Assembly (NCBI GenBank): GCA_023525975.1
Contig: CM042042.1
Coordinates: 4,843,501-4,907,500 of the forward strand
DNA length: 64,000 nt
From: Smallanthus sonchifolius
Lineage: Eukaryota; Streptophyta; Magnoliopsida; Asterales; Asteraceae
Reading direction: 5' to 3'
In this document: piece after piece, positions 33,424-45,857 of the stretch
How positions within the stretch are numbered: the stretch's first letter is position 1
How the letters are laid out: each line of letters starts with the position of its first letter
Made by a program: the position numbers and the translations under genes
The notes under the pieces: model-generated
What the model was told of the DNA's origin: nothing
What the model saw: the letters and a program-made list of their open reading frames with translations, nothing else
Databases searched by the model: none

Positions 33424-35332
33424 TCATGATCGCGGGTGAAGTGCACTCATCTGTCTTTGAACGACCTGGTTGGCAGGTGTCGACCAAGGGTTGAATGGTA
33501 GTGCCCGGTGGAGGTTTTGGTTGGCGGTCGTAAGGCGGGGCCTGTTGTGTTGGTGGTTGGTGGACTTTTCCGCCGGTGGTGCACCCACACGCTCACACGA
33601 GGGGCACATGGTGAGAGTGGTGGGTGGAGCCATTTGCATATAGAATTGTGGCGAGAGTTTTAAAGCTCGTAATTCTTGTAATTCCTTTTGTAACCTTCTG
33701 TTTTCTTCTGTTAAATTTTCACAACCTCTCTTCAAGAACTCACAATCCATCTCAGTTTGCTTCAATTTAGTCCTGCAAAGTAATCAAGTTTAGTAATGTA
33801 ACTCATTTCCAAGGACATAAATGGAATTTCACAAGACAACCAATTCCCTGTATAATTTCAACTAGACGTGTTCATAAACCGTTAAAACAAACTGAATCAT
33901 TCAAACCAAAGCAAATTAGTTTGTTTGAGATCCAAACATTTCGTTTTTCACGAGTTAACGGTCCGATCAGGTTTGAAACTTGGAATCGACCGTGTAGGCC
34001 AAACCGATCTTTAACCTCTATACTTATATATATTTTTTATTTTTTAAATATGTAGTTATGATTATGTATTATAATCATGAACCATCTTTAATATTTTAAA
34101 TTTTTTAATACAAACTAATACTTTTCAGTTTTCAAAAAGTGGGTGAAAACCGATAAATTCAAACCATTATACCGTCGAACACTCGAACCAGCCGAACCGT
34201 CTTGATCAAACATGTTTGGTTTATCATTTCCCGAAACCGTAGTTAACCGTTAACCCTAAATCTTATTAACATCCTTAATTTCAAGCCTAAGATATTGGTC
34301 TTATTATCATCTTTCTGAAACATCAAATTACCCTTAATACCCTTTTGAGTGGAATATAATTACTAACCTTGCCCTTCGGTTCTGAAACCAGACTTCCACC
34401 TGCCGAGGTCTCAACCCCAGCCTCTTAGCCAGAGCCAGCTTTTGCTTCTGTCACAAATAAAACCAACAAATCATAAGTAATTCACACTTACTGTCTACAC
34501 TTGTACCGTACAACCTTCTAAAGCACACTTACAGGGTTCAAGGTATTGTGCTCTTTGAAGCTTTCTTCCAGAATCGCCGACTGGTCTTTCGACAACCGGA
34601 GCTTCTTCCTCGAGTTATCGCCGTCTTCATCGTCACTGTTGCCGCGAGAAGACGACCTCTCGCCGTCGATCTCGCTCACCGGCGGATCTCTCTCGCTCCT
34701 CTTCCCGCTGATGCTCGATATGGTGCTGTTAGGCGACGACACGCCGGCCTCCTCCTCCGCCTCCTCCGTCGCCGGCGGTATCCGGTTCACGTCGATTCCT
34801 TTCAAAAACGACCTCGTTTCCACTCTAAACGCATCGGCGGTGTTCCGATCTGCATACAAAAATTCCGTTCAGTAATCCGATTTAAGATCTGATAAATTCG
34901 ATTCAGTTAATTGATCTGTAACCGATCAATTTAGTAATTTCATAAGTTCGATCAATTATCGTAGATCTGCATGCAATCGTTCCGTTCAGTAATCCGATTT
35001 AAGATCTGATCAATTCGCTTTAATTAATTGATCTGTAACCGATCAATTTAGTAATTTCATAAGTTCGATCAGTTATCGTAGATCTGTTAACCTAGGTCGA
35101 TCACGATCTTAATTCTTACAGATTCTTACAAATTGATTGTAAATTGATGATTACCTGATGAAGACGGACACGAATCCGTCCAGTTATGCGTTCTGTTAGG
35201 GAGATTGAACGCCGGAGATGACGTCATCAGAGGCGGCATCAGATTCAACTGAAGTGAGGTCGGATTCTTCTCGGCGGCAACCGGAAAGTTCAAGCTGAGA
35301 CTAAGACCTAATTCTTCCTTCTCAACCATCAT
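33424..35332 (-). CDS. HD-Zip class II transcription factor (HAT4/ATHB-2 type), 4 exons, 307 aa
   Basis: Spliced CDS on the minus strand: 35332-35155, 34849-34533, 34447-34368, 33772-33424, all introns GT-AG, open throughout. HD-Zip II proteins are nuclear repressors that bind CAATNATTG-type sites as dimers; the HAT4/ATHB-2 group acts in shade avoidance and auxin-linked growth. Seen: EAR repression motif LGLSLSL at 8-14; the class II N-terminal block (FLKGIDVNR, VSSPNSTISS); an acidic stretch DDEDGDN; the homeodomain at about 138-198 with helix 3 VEVWFQNRRARTK; an adjoining leucine zipper with Leu205, 212, 219 and 226 exactly seven apart; and the redox-related CPSCE motif at 248-252. Two adjacent ATGs open the frame; the first (35332) fits the MM(V/F)EK start of the group. 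It looks intact. A TATA box and, farther upstream, a G-box cluster suggest light or PIF control. Exact orthology (HAT4 versus HAT1/HAT2) is not settled. Confidence 0.95.
34863..35087. repeat. 117-bp tandem duplication in HD-Zip intron 1
   Basis: A unit beginning 'ttccgttcagtaatccg' at 34863 is repeated at 34980 with few differences. Each copy contains 'gatctgtaaccgatcaattt'. It makes up most of intron 1. Confidence 0.9.
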
Positions 35333-35452
35333 TTGCGCGGCAAATTTGTTCTTTTCTGTTGAGATTGAAGTTGATGATTAATTAACAGATATGGAGATGA
35401 AGAGAGAGATTGAGAGGGTTTGATACCATTCAGGAGGACGGTGATGAATGGG

Positions 35453-35459
35453 TTATATA
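35453..35459 (-). promoter_or_regulatory. TATA box of the HD-Zip gene
   Basis: TATATAA on the minus strand, about 120 bp upstream of the start codon, which would leave a leader of about 90 bp. Confidence 0.7.
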
Positions 35460-37449
35460 GAAAGGAGAGAGGAGGGTGTGGCGGCTTGGTCAAGCCGTAT
35501 AAGCCGAGCTGAGAGAGAAAGAGGTGTGTCTTTTTGTTGTGAAGGAGACAAATGACTTTTTTTATGACCATATGGGCATGCAACCAAGTGCTTTTTATTG
35601 TTTGACGTTTGACTCTTTTATTAAATAATAATAAATAGTATTTACTTTTTATCTTTTTAGAATATAAAATTAAAAAAATTGTTGTAAACTTTTTTTAAAT
35701 CAATAATTATAGAGTGTTAGTTAGCAAAATCTATCATGTTATGAACTTATGTAATTATTTAGAAATAATACGACGTAAAACCTGACATCTAGAGACTAGT
35801 TTGATCGGTTTGGTAAAATGATGTTTAGCGGACGAATTTTTTAGTTTTAGTTTAGTTTTTTTTATTTTGATGCAAAACAATTTTCATTTTATTAAAAATA
35901 ATAAAATATAATTTTAATATTTTTCTGAATTTAATGAAACTTTTTTGGCTATACCTTCTAAAGTAAGGAGACCCAAGAAGTATCAATCTATATATTTAAA
36001 GAAAAAGTAAGCTCTCAAATTAACTAATGAAACATGGAGATGTAGCTATAAGTATTGACATCCACAAATAAGGGGTATGTGGGACCAAAACCATATACCT
36101 CATCTGGTCCATCCATTGTGTCATCATGAGTAGATTGATGATTTTTATGATTGGATCCAACCAGACAAATCAATATCCCATTCCACCTGCTGTGGACCCT
36201 ACCCACACCTTATCAAACTCCAACTTCCCACTTTACGTTTCTGTTTCCTTTTGGGATAAATTCTATATCAAAATTCTCGAATTTTATTTTGATAGTATTG
36301 AATTTCACTCCTTCAGATTATTTATAAAAAAATATTTTTAGTTAAGATGCTATGTTTGTGTTTCTGGTTATGATAAGTTAATACACCATGTTTGTTTTTG
36401 TATTGATTTATTATGTATGTGTAAATCTAATATAAGTCACAACCAAGGAAACCATGATGTAACATTAGTCAACCATGTTTTATTCTATCCATCATATAAA
36501 CAATATACTATAACATTGTAATATTAGTTATTACATATTGTAAGACTTACATATAAATCTCTACACGTAAGATATCGCCTGTTTCATAAGTTAAGGCTAA
36601 GACTAACCCTTCTTGTATGAAAAATAGTGTTGTTTGGGGTCCTCAAATTTTGTTAGGTCCGACAAAAATATAAGTAATCGATAGTTGCAGAGCTTCAAAA
36701 ATGAGTGTTTACAAAGAGTCGTGTGTGCCCATTCGATTCTAGTGGAGAACAGGATAAATGCGACCATTTGATGAGGGAGGAATGGAATCGGTTCCCTCGT
36801 GCAAACGAATCAATTTCTCTATCATTGTATGCACTATGAATCCAACAACCATATAAGTCTCGACAAAATAAGGGTTTTAATTATTGAGTATTAAGTGTTT
36901 GTTAAAATACTCCACTAAGTGTCTGTTCGCTCATAATAAGTTGGTGTCGTCACGGTACCTTAACAGTAACAACAATCAGTATAAGCTACGATAGAAAAAG
37001 AAATCGATTTTGAAAATAACTCCGTTCTAAAAAAAATAAATTATATCATAGTGTTGAAAAAAGAAAATAAAAGCAGTCGTGCGGTCCATTTAACAAAAAC
37101 CGTTTATAATAATAGTTTATAATATCTTTACATACAATGATTTGTTCTTGTTTATTTTGTTGGGAAAGTAAAGACTAAGCTTTTGGTCTTGGAGACAAAA
37201 GACAATAATAATACTTTTAAAATTGTGTTTAATTTTTTTAGGCCACTTGCAAGTGGCAACATGAGGCTTGGTTTTTTAAGTCATGGACATGTGAAAATCC
37301 ACGCTGAGTGGGGTGGTGGAGGGTATAATTGTCAAGTACGAAATGTCTTTGTATTTGTAGGGGTAAAAATGTCAAGCCATATCCAACCAAAACCTAAGCC
37401 GAGCCCCTGAGTGAGTGGGGGTCCAAACACGACCGATGAGAGTGGACTT
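35460..37449. promoter_or_regulatory. Upstream region of the HD-Zip gene
   Basis: No gene and no clear transposon. It has less AT-rich islands at about 36060-36240 and 37230-37440. The first contains 'tagattgatgattttta', loosely like HD-Zip sites. The second contains a CATGTG (37287-37292) of the kind PIF proteins bind. A run of about 2 kb free of recognisable transposons is unusual for this window. Confidence 0.45.
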
Positions 37450-37516
37450 CACGTGGGAAGGAACCTCCCACTCCTAGAACTCACGTGCACCAACATGTCT
37501 TGTTCGTATACACGTG
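37450..37516. promoter_or_regulatory. Cluster of three G-boxes (CACGTG)
   Basis: CACGTG occurs at 37450-37455, 37482-37487 and 37511-37516, followed by GGGA, CACC and GGAC respectively. G-boxes are targets of bHLH (PIF) and bZIP factors. The cluster is about 2.1 kb upstream of the HD-Zip start codon. HAT4/ATHB-2-type genes are known shade-induced PIF targets, so a distal enhancer role is a reasonable inference. Confidence 0.7.
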
Positions 37517-38581
37517 GACCCTTCTTCTTTTTTCCTTTTTAATATATTTTTTCATATTCGTATCAGATCTTGAAACTGAAAGATTCAAAGCTCTTTGAAA
37601 CACGAATAGATGGGTACATTATTGTGGGTCAAAATTAGTAAAATAATTTAAGAAGATTTTGATTGTGGTGTAAATATTTTTTTTCTTAACTAATATATGA
37701 ATTAAAATGATTATCAAATGAATAATCTAGTTTATTGCTTTTTTTAACGACAAATGCCTTATTTTAGAGCCTTTCCTAATAATTTACATCAATCCATTTA
37801 TGATGAGGCTTAAATCTTTGACCTCAAGAGAAACTTCACCACTTAACTCTAAATGGCTTGCCATTGGACCCAACCCCCCATCCATGGAGCCATATATTTA
37901 CTAGCGTTAAGTATATCAATCTACCCTAAGCACACATAAAATAATGTAACTCGAACACGATTCATGTAACTAATTGATAAATGAGTTGTAAACATGTTTA
38001 TTGTAATAAATGGGTTAAACTGATCAACATATTAACCCTAATGATTAATTTTTATTTACATTCCGATTATAAAAGGGTTAATATAAAGACCTATTTAATT
38101 AGGGTTAACATTTCAATATAATTAACTAAACATGTTAATCCAGACACGATATGTTTATTAAAAGAGCTAAGATGTAATAACATAAAGCTGATTATATTTG
38201 TTTAGTGTTGGAATTACTGTTTTTAAATCCACATCAACTCATTGTTTTATATTATATGTTCAAGCAAACCCTCGAAAGGTGGTTATCCGTTCAACGTCTC
38301 TTTTCTTGTACCCCAAGGCCCCAATGCACCAAGAAAAAATTTATTTTTTTCTATTTTGAAGTATGGAAAACGTTGTTTTGGGCACTTTAAAATGTTTCTG
38401 AGTTCAATAATGTTTTGAACAATACATATTATTTATTTTTACGTGTATTAAAAGATTACACAATCTATTATACAATCAATACATGTATAGAAGAGGTTTT
38501 GTGTAAAGTGATTTTTACATGTAAAGCGTACAAAGGATCCGCGATGTTACATGTATATTTAGGGTGAGGGTATATGAGTTT
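37517..38581. other. Intergenic stretch with a probable old SINE
   Basis: At about 37742-37900 on the minus strand there is a box-A-like 'tggcaagccatttagagtt', a box-B-like 'gaggtcaaagatttaagcc' and a 3' end 'ttgtcgttaaaaaaa'. This is the same tail wording as other SINEs here (for example 53095-53113). No target duplication was found. The rest is AT-rich with nothing recognised. Confidence 0.45.
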
Positions 38582-38893
38582 AGGGGAGGGATCAAGAGAA
38601 AACCACAAAGTTAGGCGAAAACCAAGAAAACCACATCATTTTAGGTAATTTTTTTATTTACGTATACGTATCCAAAAACAATTTCTTTTTATCTTCGTAT
38701 ACGTAACCGCAATTTTTTTGTTTGTAAAAATGTTTTTGGTAAAAAATATTTAATATTACATTCATACTCTTATAGATAAATAAAAATAAAATAAAATAAA
38801 AAATAAATATTATTATATGATTGAGTAAAATTGATTTTTTTAATAGTTTTCTCGGTTTTCGTGTAACTTGTGGTTTTCTCTGGAACCCTCACC
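38582..38893. mobile_element. Short TIR element, superfamily uncertain
   Basis: The left 'ggagggatcaagagaaaacc' and right '...ggttttctctggaaccctc' ends are inverted repeats that continue for ~45 bp ('cgaaaacc' against 'ggttttcg'). The core has 'acgtatacgta' palindromes. The flanks 'tatgagttt' and 'tataagtct' may be a decayed 9-bp target duplication, which would suggest a MULE-type MITE. Confidence 0.5.
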
Positions 38894-40888
38894 TATAAGT
38901 CTATTAATCACAAATTGTTTTAAACACCTCATTCTAATTGTTTGGATATTATTCATTATAATTATAATTGGTTCGTACACATTGTTATATTAGTTTTAGA
39001 CGCAACGTTTGTCACACAACATCAAATGTTTTAATAGTTTGACATTAAGTAGTTATTATTATTATTTCAAAGACAATCATGAGGATAGTTATTGTTTGAT
39101 GTATGCATACATTAAAAATGTTTTGAAATATACTTGTCTTACCTATTTATTACGTAGTGTTTCTGAGTTTAATAAATATAAGAAAAAAAAAAAGAAATGA
39201 AATTAAGAAGAAAAAAAAGAAAGGGGAAGAAATTGAAAGATATAATTTAATTTCGTGTTTAAGAGTTTAAAGGAAAGAAAAGAAATTAAAAATTTTATTA
39301 CTTTCTCTCTAATTTCATCCATTTTTGAAAAAAAAGGTTAGAAGGAAAGAATACAAAAAGTTTTCTTTTCACTTTCTTTTATTAAAAAACTCATAAACAC
39401 AATTTTTTTCCAGCATATTTTTACTTTCTTTCACTTCTCCCTATAAAAATGACTCGAGAACACAGCGTTAATCATTTCAATGAATTCATGTGTGAAACTT
39501 TAGTCGATTTATATATTTTCATGTATTTACGTTATTTTCTAAAAAGCGTGTTAGGATTGTACATGTTAAGATAGAGTTCCAATCAATTACAAAAAGAAAA
39601 ATACGTAAAAAAAATTAGGAGCGATCGTGGACAGTTAATCTCACTATTTTTATGGTAATGTTTAGGCTACGACAAAATTTTAAATAATAGGAAGTTAAAA
39701 TTGATTACAATGACAAAAAATGAATTACTCTCAAATGTTGACTTCTTGTTTGTTTTCAATCTAGTCGTTAAATTTTTTTTAACTAAAACAAATTTTATGT
39801 ATCTATATTTCATTATGTATTTATCAATACTCACACTGAAATTATTACGTATTTTAGAGACTATTTCCTACTAATGTGACAGCGACGTGAAGAGACATAA
39901 ATCACTTTTTTGCGAATACATTACGAATAGCCTAAAAATAATATTGTACAGTGGTTTTTTTTAACAGCAAATGTCTGGACACCCGAAATCACCCTAACAA
40001 ACAAATCACTCTCACATCCAAAGAACATAAACTTTCAAACGTCATTTAAGTAGCCTCATGACTTTCCAAAACGTTCATGATTTACTTTACTTGGAGAGTT
40101 ACCACACACGATAGGACTTGATTGGTTAAATTTCAAGATCTCACCGGGCGCGTGAATGTACATCCGCAACAAACATGAGCCGGGCGTGTAGTCTTGTCTT
40201 TCCGTTAGCAGACACGCATTCTTCGTATAATCATTTGAACTAATCCGGGCTTCTCATATTTCCTCGGATAATCCACTCTCCCCATTGCGCGTTCTCACCA
40301 CGTCCACATTGCGTGAATATATGTTCAGATTAAAATATTTTCCTATTTAATTGTAGAATAATAAAACTTTTTAACTACATTTTATATAATCTTAACGTTA
40401 AAATCAGAAGTGAATTAATAAACAACAGGAAATTACTTATACTACAAAAGGATAAGGAGAATAAACTTTTTACTTTGCAACGTCGTTATAAACTATTTAA
40501 CATGTTTACTTTTTTAAACGGCTTTATTCTTTATTTCATATATCTTACCTATTAACTTTTTTGAACGGTTTTGTTATGGTTTGACTTTTTTGTATAAACA
40601 TTTTAGAATGTTATTAACTATTTCGTTGCAACTCGTGGGTTTACGTAAAGGTTTTGTTTTTTTATATAAACTTCTGAGTACGTTTGTTTATTTCGTAAAT
40701 GATAACTTTTTAACAATTGTGTTTTTCTATGGCTTTATTTTATAATATTCTGATAACGTTAATTTCTTCTGCGATTTAACACATCGCAACGCGCCGCGCG
40801 TGACCGTGAACGATTCTAGTTTGTTATTAAAAGTTAAAGTGGTAAATACTACTTTCGTATCACATCTAAAGATGTGTGCGGAGCTGAG
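38894..40888. other. Intergenic stretch with repeat relics
   Basis: No gene. At about 39957-40010 the phrase 'ttaacagcaaatgtctggac' and what follows resemble the 3' end of the SINE at 56052-56281, so an old minus-strand SINE tail is likely. At about 40787-40819 'cgcaacgcgccgcgcgtgacc', a GC hairpin, precedes CTAG before T, which looks like the 3' end of a second Helitron family; its 5' end was not located. Confidence 0.45.
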
Positions 40889-41317
40889 TGCTTATTATAA
40901 TAAATAAGTAACTAGAATGACACGAGTCAACTTCTGTTGAAGTTTATTTTTTTGTTTTCGTCTCTCTTTCTTATTAAATAATAATGATATTAAATAATTA
41001 AGTTATAATGAATTTTGTTTTCCGTCTTCTCTCCTATTAAATAATAATAATTTTAAAAAATTATATATCTAAAATATTAATCTCCTCTTTCTAACAATTT
41101 ATTAAAACTTAGTAAATCATAAGAAGATATACCTTATTTTAAAAATAATTTTATAATTTTTAAATATTCATTATTTGTTATTTATAATTCTTAAATGTTT
41201 ATTATTTCTTATTTTATCAATCATTGATCACATCCAACATACACATATTCATAAAAACCATCGGTTTACAACATATTTGATTTATTCAACTCATGTAATA
41301 CAAGAGTTTTAATCTAA
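40889..41317 (+). mobile_element. Decayed non-autonomous Helitron (copy F)
   Basis: It shares 'attataataaataagtaact', 'gacacgagtcaacttc' and '...catgtaatacaagagttttaat' CTAA before T with the other copies. The hairpin is weakened and the TC start is not preserved. Confidence 0.5.
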
Positions 41318-41466
41318 TATATTAATAAGACATTATGTATTAAAAAAATATTAAAAAAAATATAACCAGAAAACATTGATTTACTAGTTTTATCGTTCTA
41401 ATTTATTATTTTACAGTTTAATACTATTCATCGAGTTCTGAATCAAATATATTGTTTGTAACCTTT

Positions 41467-42100
41467 TGTAGGAATCCGTTCGCGTATAAAAATAAAACAC
41501 TTTTAAAATTACGATTACATTACAAAAAATCAAACCTATCTAAGAAAGAAAGTAAATTACAAATACGAATACAACTGAAAAATCAGAAAATACAAGAACA
41601 AAATTTCGATTTTGATCAAGGATCGTGTTTGACACGAGGCCCTTAAAACAAATTTCGGGTCTCTCCCCATTTTGTTTCCCAGGGTACAACGTCCTAAGCA
41701 GTATGTACTGTCAGGGAAGGCTCTAGCCCCTGAATTGTACCCTAAAGAAAATGATGAAGATGATCAAATAATTGTTGGAATTCTTTAGGGAGAAAGAATA
41801 AAAGAACACTTGAGAGATTGTGTTGTTTGGTGTATTTTTCAACCAAAGAATACCTTGGTATTTATACTTGAAAAAGAAATTGAAACTACACATCCACTAT
41901 CAACTCATGAGTTGAAACACCTCATGCTCCATAAACTCATGAGTTGAAGCATCTTAAAACTTTTCAGATTTTTGACTAAAACATCCAACTTTTAAAGACA
42001 TGTTGAATGAATTTGAATTAGTCAAATAAGGTGTTTCAACTAAAAAAGAATTCAAGTAAATATAATTTGTATTTTATTTTCACAAAACAAAATTCCAACA
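41467..42100 (-). repeat. Copia 3' LTR
   Basis: Plus-strand ends are 'tgtaggaatccg' and '...aaattccaaca'. On the minus strand the adjoining 'tgtgagggat' is a plausible polypurine tract. A TATA-like 'tataaata' lies within (about 41859-41866, minus). Confidence 0.93.
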
Positions 42101-42732
42101 ATCCCTCACATGTGAAAACAAAACTCATTTATTTCCACATATTTTTCAACAATCCCCAACATGTGAAAACAAAACTCATTCATTTTCACATTGAGATCGA
42201 CCCATACATGTTTCTTAGATTCAATTCAATGGTAGAGCATTGTAGGATAGGTAGGTGTTACCCTTTGAATTTTTCTTTGTGAAGCATACTTAGTCTCCTA
42301 GCGGTGTGTAGACACGATGTCTTTGAACATACCCCCATTTATGTAGACGACAAGACGCTTCACACAACACTCACCCTGGTCTGGCCAACCCCTCACTGTC
42401 GTATCCTATTATGGTCCTGGAACACTAGCCTGGTTCTGCGAGAGCTATAGGATTTTTGCCCCAAAATCCATTCAAAGCGATCCTACTTCTCTCTCACATA
42501 GGTGATTCCCGCGCGAATCATTAAGAGCAATAGGTTATCTTGATTTCTACAAATCATTCACCTTTATTATGCTTATCCTCACAACACGTGTCACTGATTG
42601 GAATGGACTAGGACGTGTGCACTCACAACGCCCTTTAGTTTGTTTTGGGGTACTCCCCCACAGTGACCACCCTTGGTTTCATAATTAAGTTGTCCTATTG
42701 AACTTAGATCTTGGGATCTCCAGTCAACTAGG

Positions 42733-45700
42733 TTAGGTTTCCCTCATGTCCTTTTTTTCCATGGGCTTTAGTCTCATTCCTCTTGATGACTTGTTAACTA
42801 ACTCTTTGCTTAAGCCTTTCGTTAACGGGTCCGCAATGTTATCTTTTGACTTCACATAGTCAATCGTGATAACACCCGTTGAGAGTAGTTGTCGTACCGT
42901 GTTACGTCTACGTCGAATATGCCTTGATTTACCATTATACATCACGCTATGGGCTCTACCAATCGCTGATTGACTGTCACAATATATGCAAATAGCCGAC
43001 AAAGGCTTTGGCCATATTGGAATATCTTCCAGAAATTGGTGTAGCCATTCCGCCTCCTCACCATATTTATCCAAGGCGATAAATTTTGATTCCATCGTGG
43101 ATCTAGCTATAACCGTTTGCTTAGAAGACTTCCAAGCAATAGCCGCACCACCAAGTGTGAATACATACCCACTTGTTGATTTAGAATATTTTATATCCGA
43201 TATCCATTTCGCATCACTATATCCTTTGATTACAGCTGGATCGCGGTTATAATGGAGTCAATAGTCTCTCGTGTATCTCAAGTATCTTAGCACCCGGGTG
43301 ATACTTTTCCAATGTTCCTCGCTCGGATTACTAGTATATCTATTTAGCCGGCTCACGGCATAAGCTAGATCAGGTCTAGTACATGTCATAAGATACATTA
43401 GACTACCAATAATTCTTGAGTACTCTAACTGAGCAACACCCTCGCCTCTATTTTTAAACAGATGGTGGGTCGTATCAATTGGAGTTGACGCGCATCGCGT
43501 GTCACCGTTATTGAATTTCTCAAGAATTTTGTCCACATAGTGAGATTGACTCAAGACAAGACCATTTTGGGTTCTAGTGATTTGTACCCCAAGAATCACG
43601 TACGCGAGACCCAAGTCTTTCATGTCAAACCTAGCTTTCAATATATCTTTTATAGATTGAATCATCTTGGCATTACTCCCAATGATAAGCATATCATCTA
43701 CATAAAGGCATAAGATCACATAACCTCCTGGCGTGTCTTTCACATAGACACATTTGTCACACTCGTTTATTTTGAAACCATTGTCAAGAATGACATGATC
43801 AAACTTTAAGTGCCACTGTGTTTGGAGCTTGCTTCAAACTATACAAGGATTTGACGAGTTTACATACTTTGCCCTCTTTTCCTAGGGCGAAGAAACCCTC
43901 GGGTTGCTCCATGTAAATCTCTTCATCAAAATCTTTGTTTAGAAATGCGGTTTTTACATCCATTTGGTGAACTTCCAAATTTCGTAAAGCTGCGATTGCA
44001 ATAACCAACCTTATTGAGGTTATCCGTGTGACCGGCGAGTAAGTATCAAAGTAGTATAGACCCTTTTTTTGTCTATACCCTTTGATTACTAACCTTGCCT
44101 TATATTTATTAATACTTCCATCGGCTTTCATCTTCCTTTTGAATATCCAACGGTATCCAAGGGGTTTACAACCTGCCGGAAGATCTACTAACTCCCAAGT
44201 ATGATTTTGCAATATAGAATCTATCTCGTTCTTAATTGCTTCTTTCCACTGAGGTGCTTTCGCGGAGGTAACCGCCTCGCGGTAGGTATTGGGCTCACCC
44301 TCAACCATGTAGCTCATGAAATCTGTACCAAAAGATTTTTCAATTCTTGGTCTTTTGCTTCGTCTAAGTTCACCCTTCTCAACCTCGGGTCGTTCATGTC
44401 TCTCACCGTGAACCGTAGCCACTCTTGATGAACTTGCATGTGTTTGTCTTAAACAAGGAAACACATTTTCGAAAAAGTCGGCAGTCCTCCACTCAACAAT
44501 AGTGCCTTTATGTACATTGGGATTCTTGGACTCATGTACAAGAAACCTATGCACATTACTATGGTGCGCATATCCAATGAATATGCAATCCCAGTTTTGG
44601 GTCCTATCGTTAGTGCCTTTGGTGGCGGAACAGTCACATTGGCTAGGCACCCCCACACTTTGATGTATTTGTATGATGGTTTTCTACCCATCCATAACTC
44701 ATACAGAGTCGCATCCGTTTTCTTGCGGGGTATCTTATTCAAGACATAATTGGCCGAGAGAATAGCCTCTCCCACAAGTCATAGCTCATGCCCGAGCTAA
44801 TCAACATGGCGTTCATCATCTCTTTCAATGTACGGTTCTTTCGTTCCGCAATGCCATTAGGTTGTGGAGAATAAGGTGCGGTACACTCGTGTATTATGCC
44901 ACTTTTTGCGCATATTTTCGCAAATGGTGAAACATATTCACCACCCCTATCACTTCGCACAATCTTTATTTTCTTTTTGAGTTGATTCTCAACCTCATCT
45001 TTGTACAAGATAAGCTTGTCTATTGCTTCATTCTTACTTTTTAGTAAGTATACATAGCAATATCAAGTACTATCATCAATAAACGTGATGAAATACTTAT
45101 TTCCACCTCTTGTGGGAGTGGCTTTTAAATCACACACATCGGTGTGTATTAAATCAAGGGGTTCGGTTGTTCGCTCAACCGATTTGAAATGCTTTCTCGT
45201 TAGTTTGGATTCAACACATGTTTCGCATTTGTACTTTGAATCGATTTTAAAACTTGGAATGTATTTTAAATTAATCAAACGACGAATTGAATTAAAATTT
45301 ACATGTCCTAGTCTACCATGCCAAACATAAGAATTAGAAGTCTTAAGCATGTAAACAGAAGTAGAAGTAATTTTATTCATCGCGTTTTTCACTACCATTA
45401 CATTTAATTTAAACATTGCATTGTCGGCATAACCCTTTCCGACAAACATTCCATTCTTCGTTAAAATAAATTTATCCAATTCAATGACCAAGCGAAAACC
45501 ATGCTTGTTGAGCATCCATCCCAAGACAAGATTCTTACGAATCTCGGGAACATAGAGAGTGTTGGTCAATGTGAGCTCTTTGCCAAAAGTTCACTTCAAG
45601 ACCACATCGCCTTCCCCCATGATGTCCGCAGTCGCTTTATTCCCCATGTAAAGCTTCTGTTCACCCGCCGCCTCCTTAAAGTTCTTAAAGAGTTGTTTGT

Positions 45701-45857
45701 CGCCGCAAGCATGGCGGGTCACGCCGGTGTCAACGTACCACCCTTTGGGAGCACCTCCCACAACATTGACTTCCTCGATGAAAGTCGTTTCCTCGGTAAT
45801 CATCACCACTAGAGGAGTGCCATCCTCATCCACAAGATTCTTACGTTTAATACGACT
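42733..45857 (-). pseudogene. Copia pol with multiple stops and frameshifts
   Basis: Domains in transcription order: aspartic protease with active-site VDTGVTRH (about 45730); GAG-pre-integrase zinc site WHGRLGHV...CETC; integrase core with HTDVCD, a later IVRSDRGGEY and PNGIAERKN; RT with YVDDMLIIG; RNase H with IYCDSQSAI and the terminal NIADPLTKGL. In-frame stops lie at about 45591, 45060 and 43257, and the frame changes near 44750, 44600 and 43770. Two of the stops look like CGA-to-TGA changes, the expected result of methylated-cytosine decay. The upstream end of the open frame stops near 45857, so gag is missing. It is described only as a relic. Confidence 0.92.

Noticed and set aside
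34546..34892. Two overlapping plus-strand frames over 100 codons
   Set aside because: They are antisense shadows of HD-Zip exon 2, whose minus-strand reading has clear domains.
37183..37410. 75-codon plus-strand frame near the G-box cluster
   Set aside because: No domain or credible start; more likely part of a conserved noncoding block.
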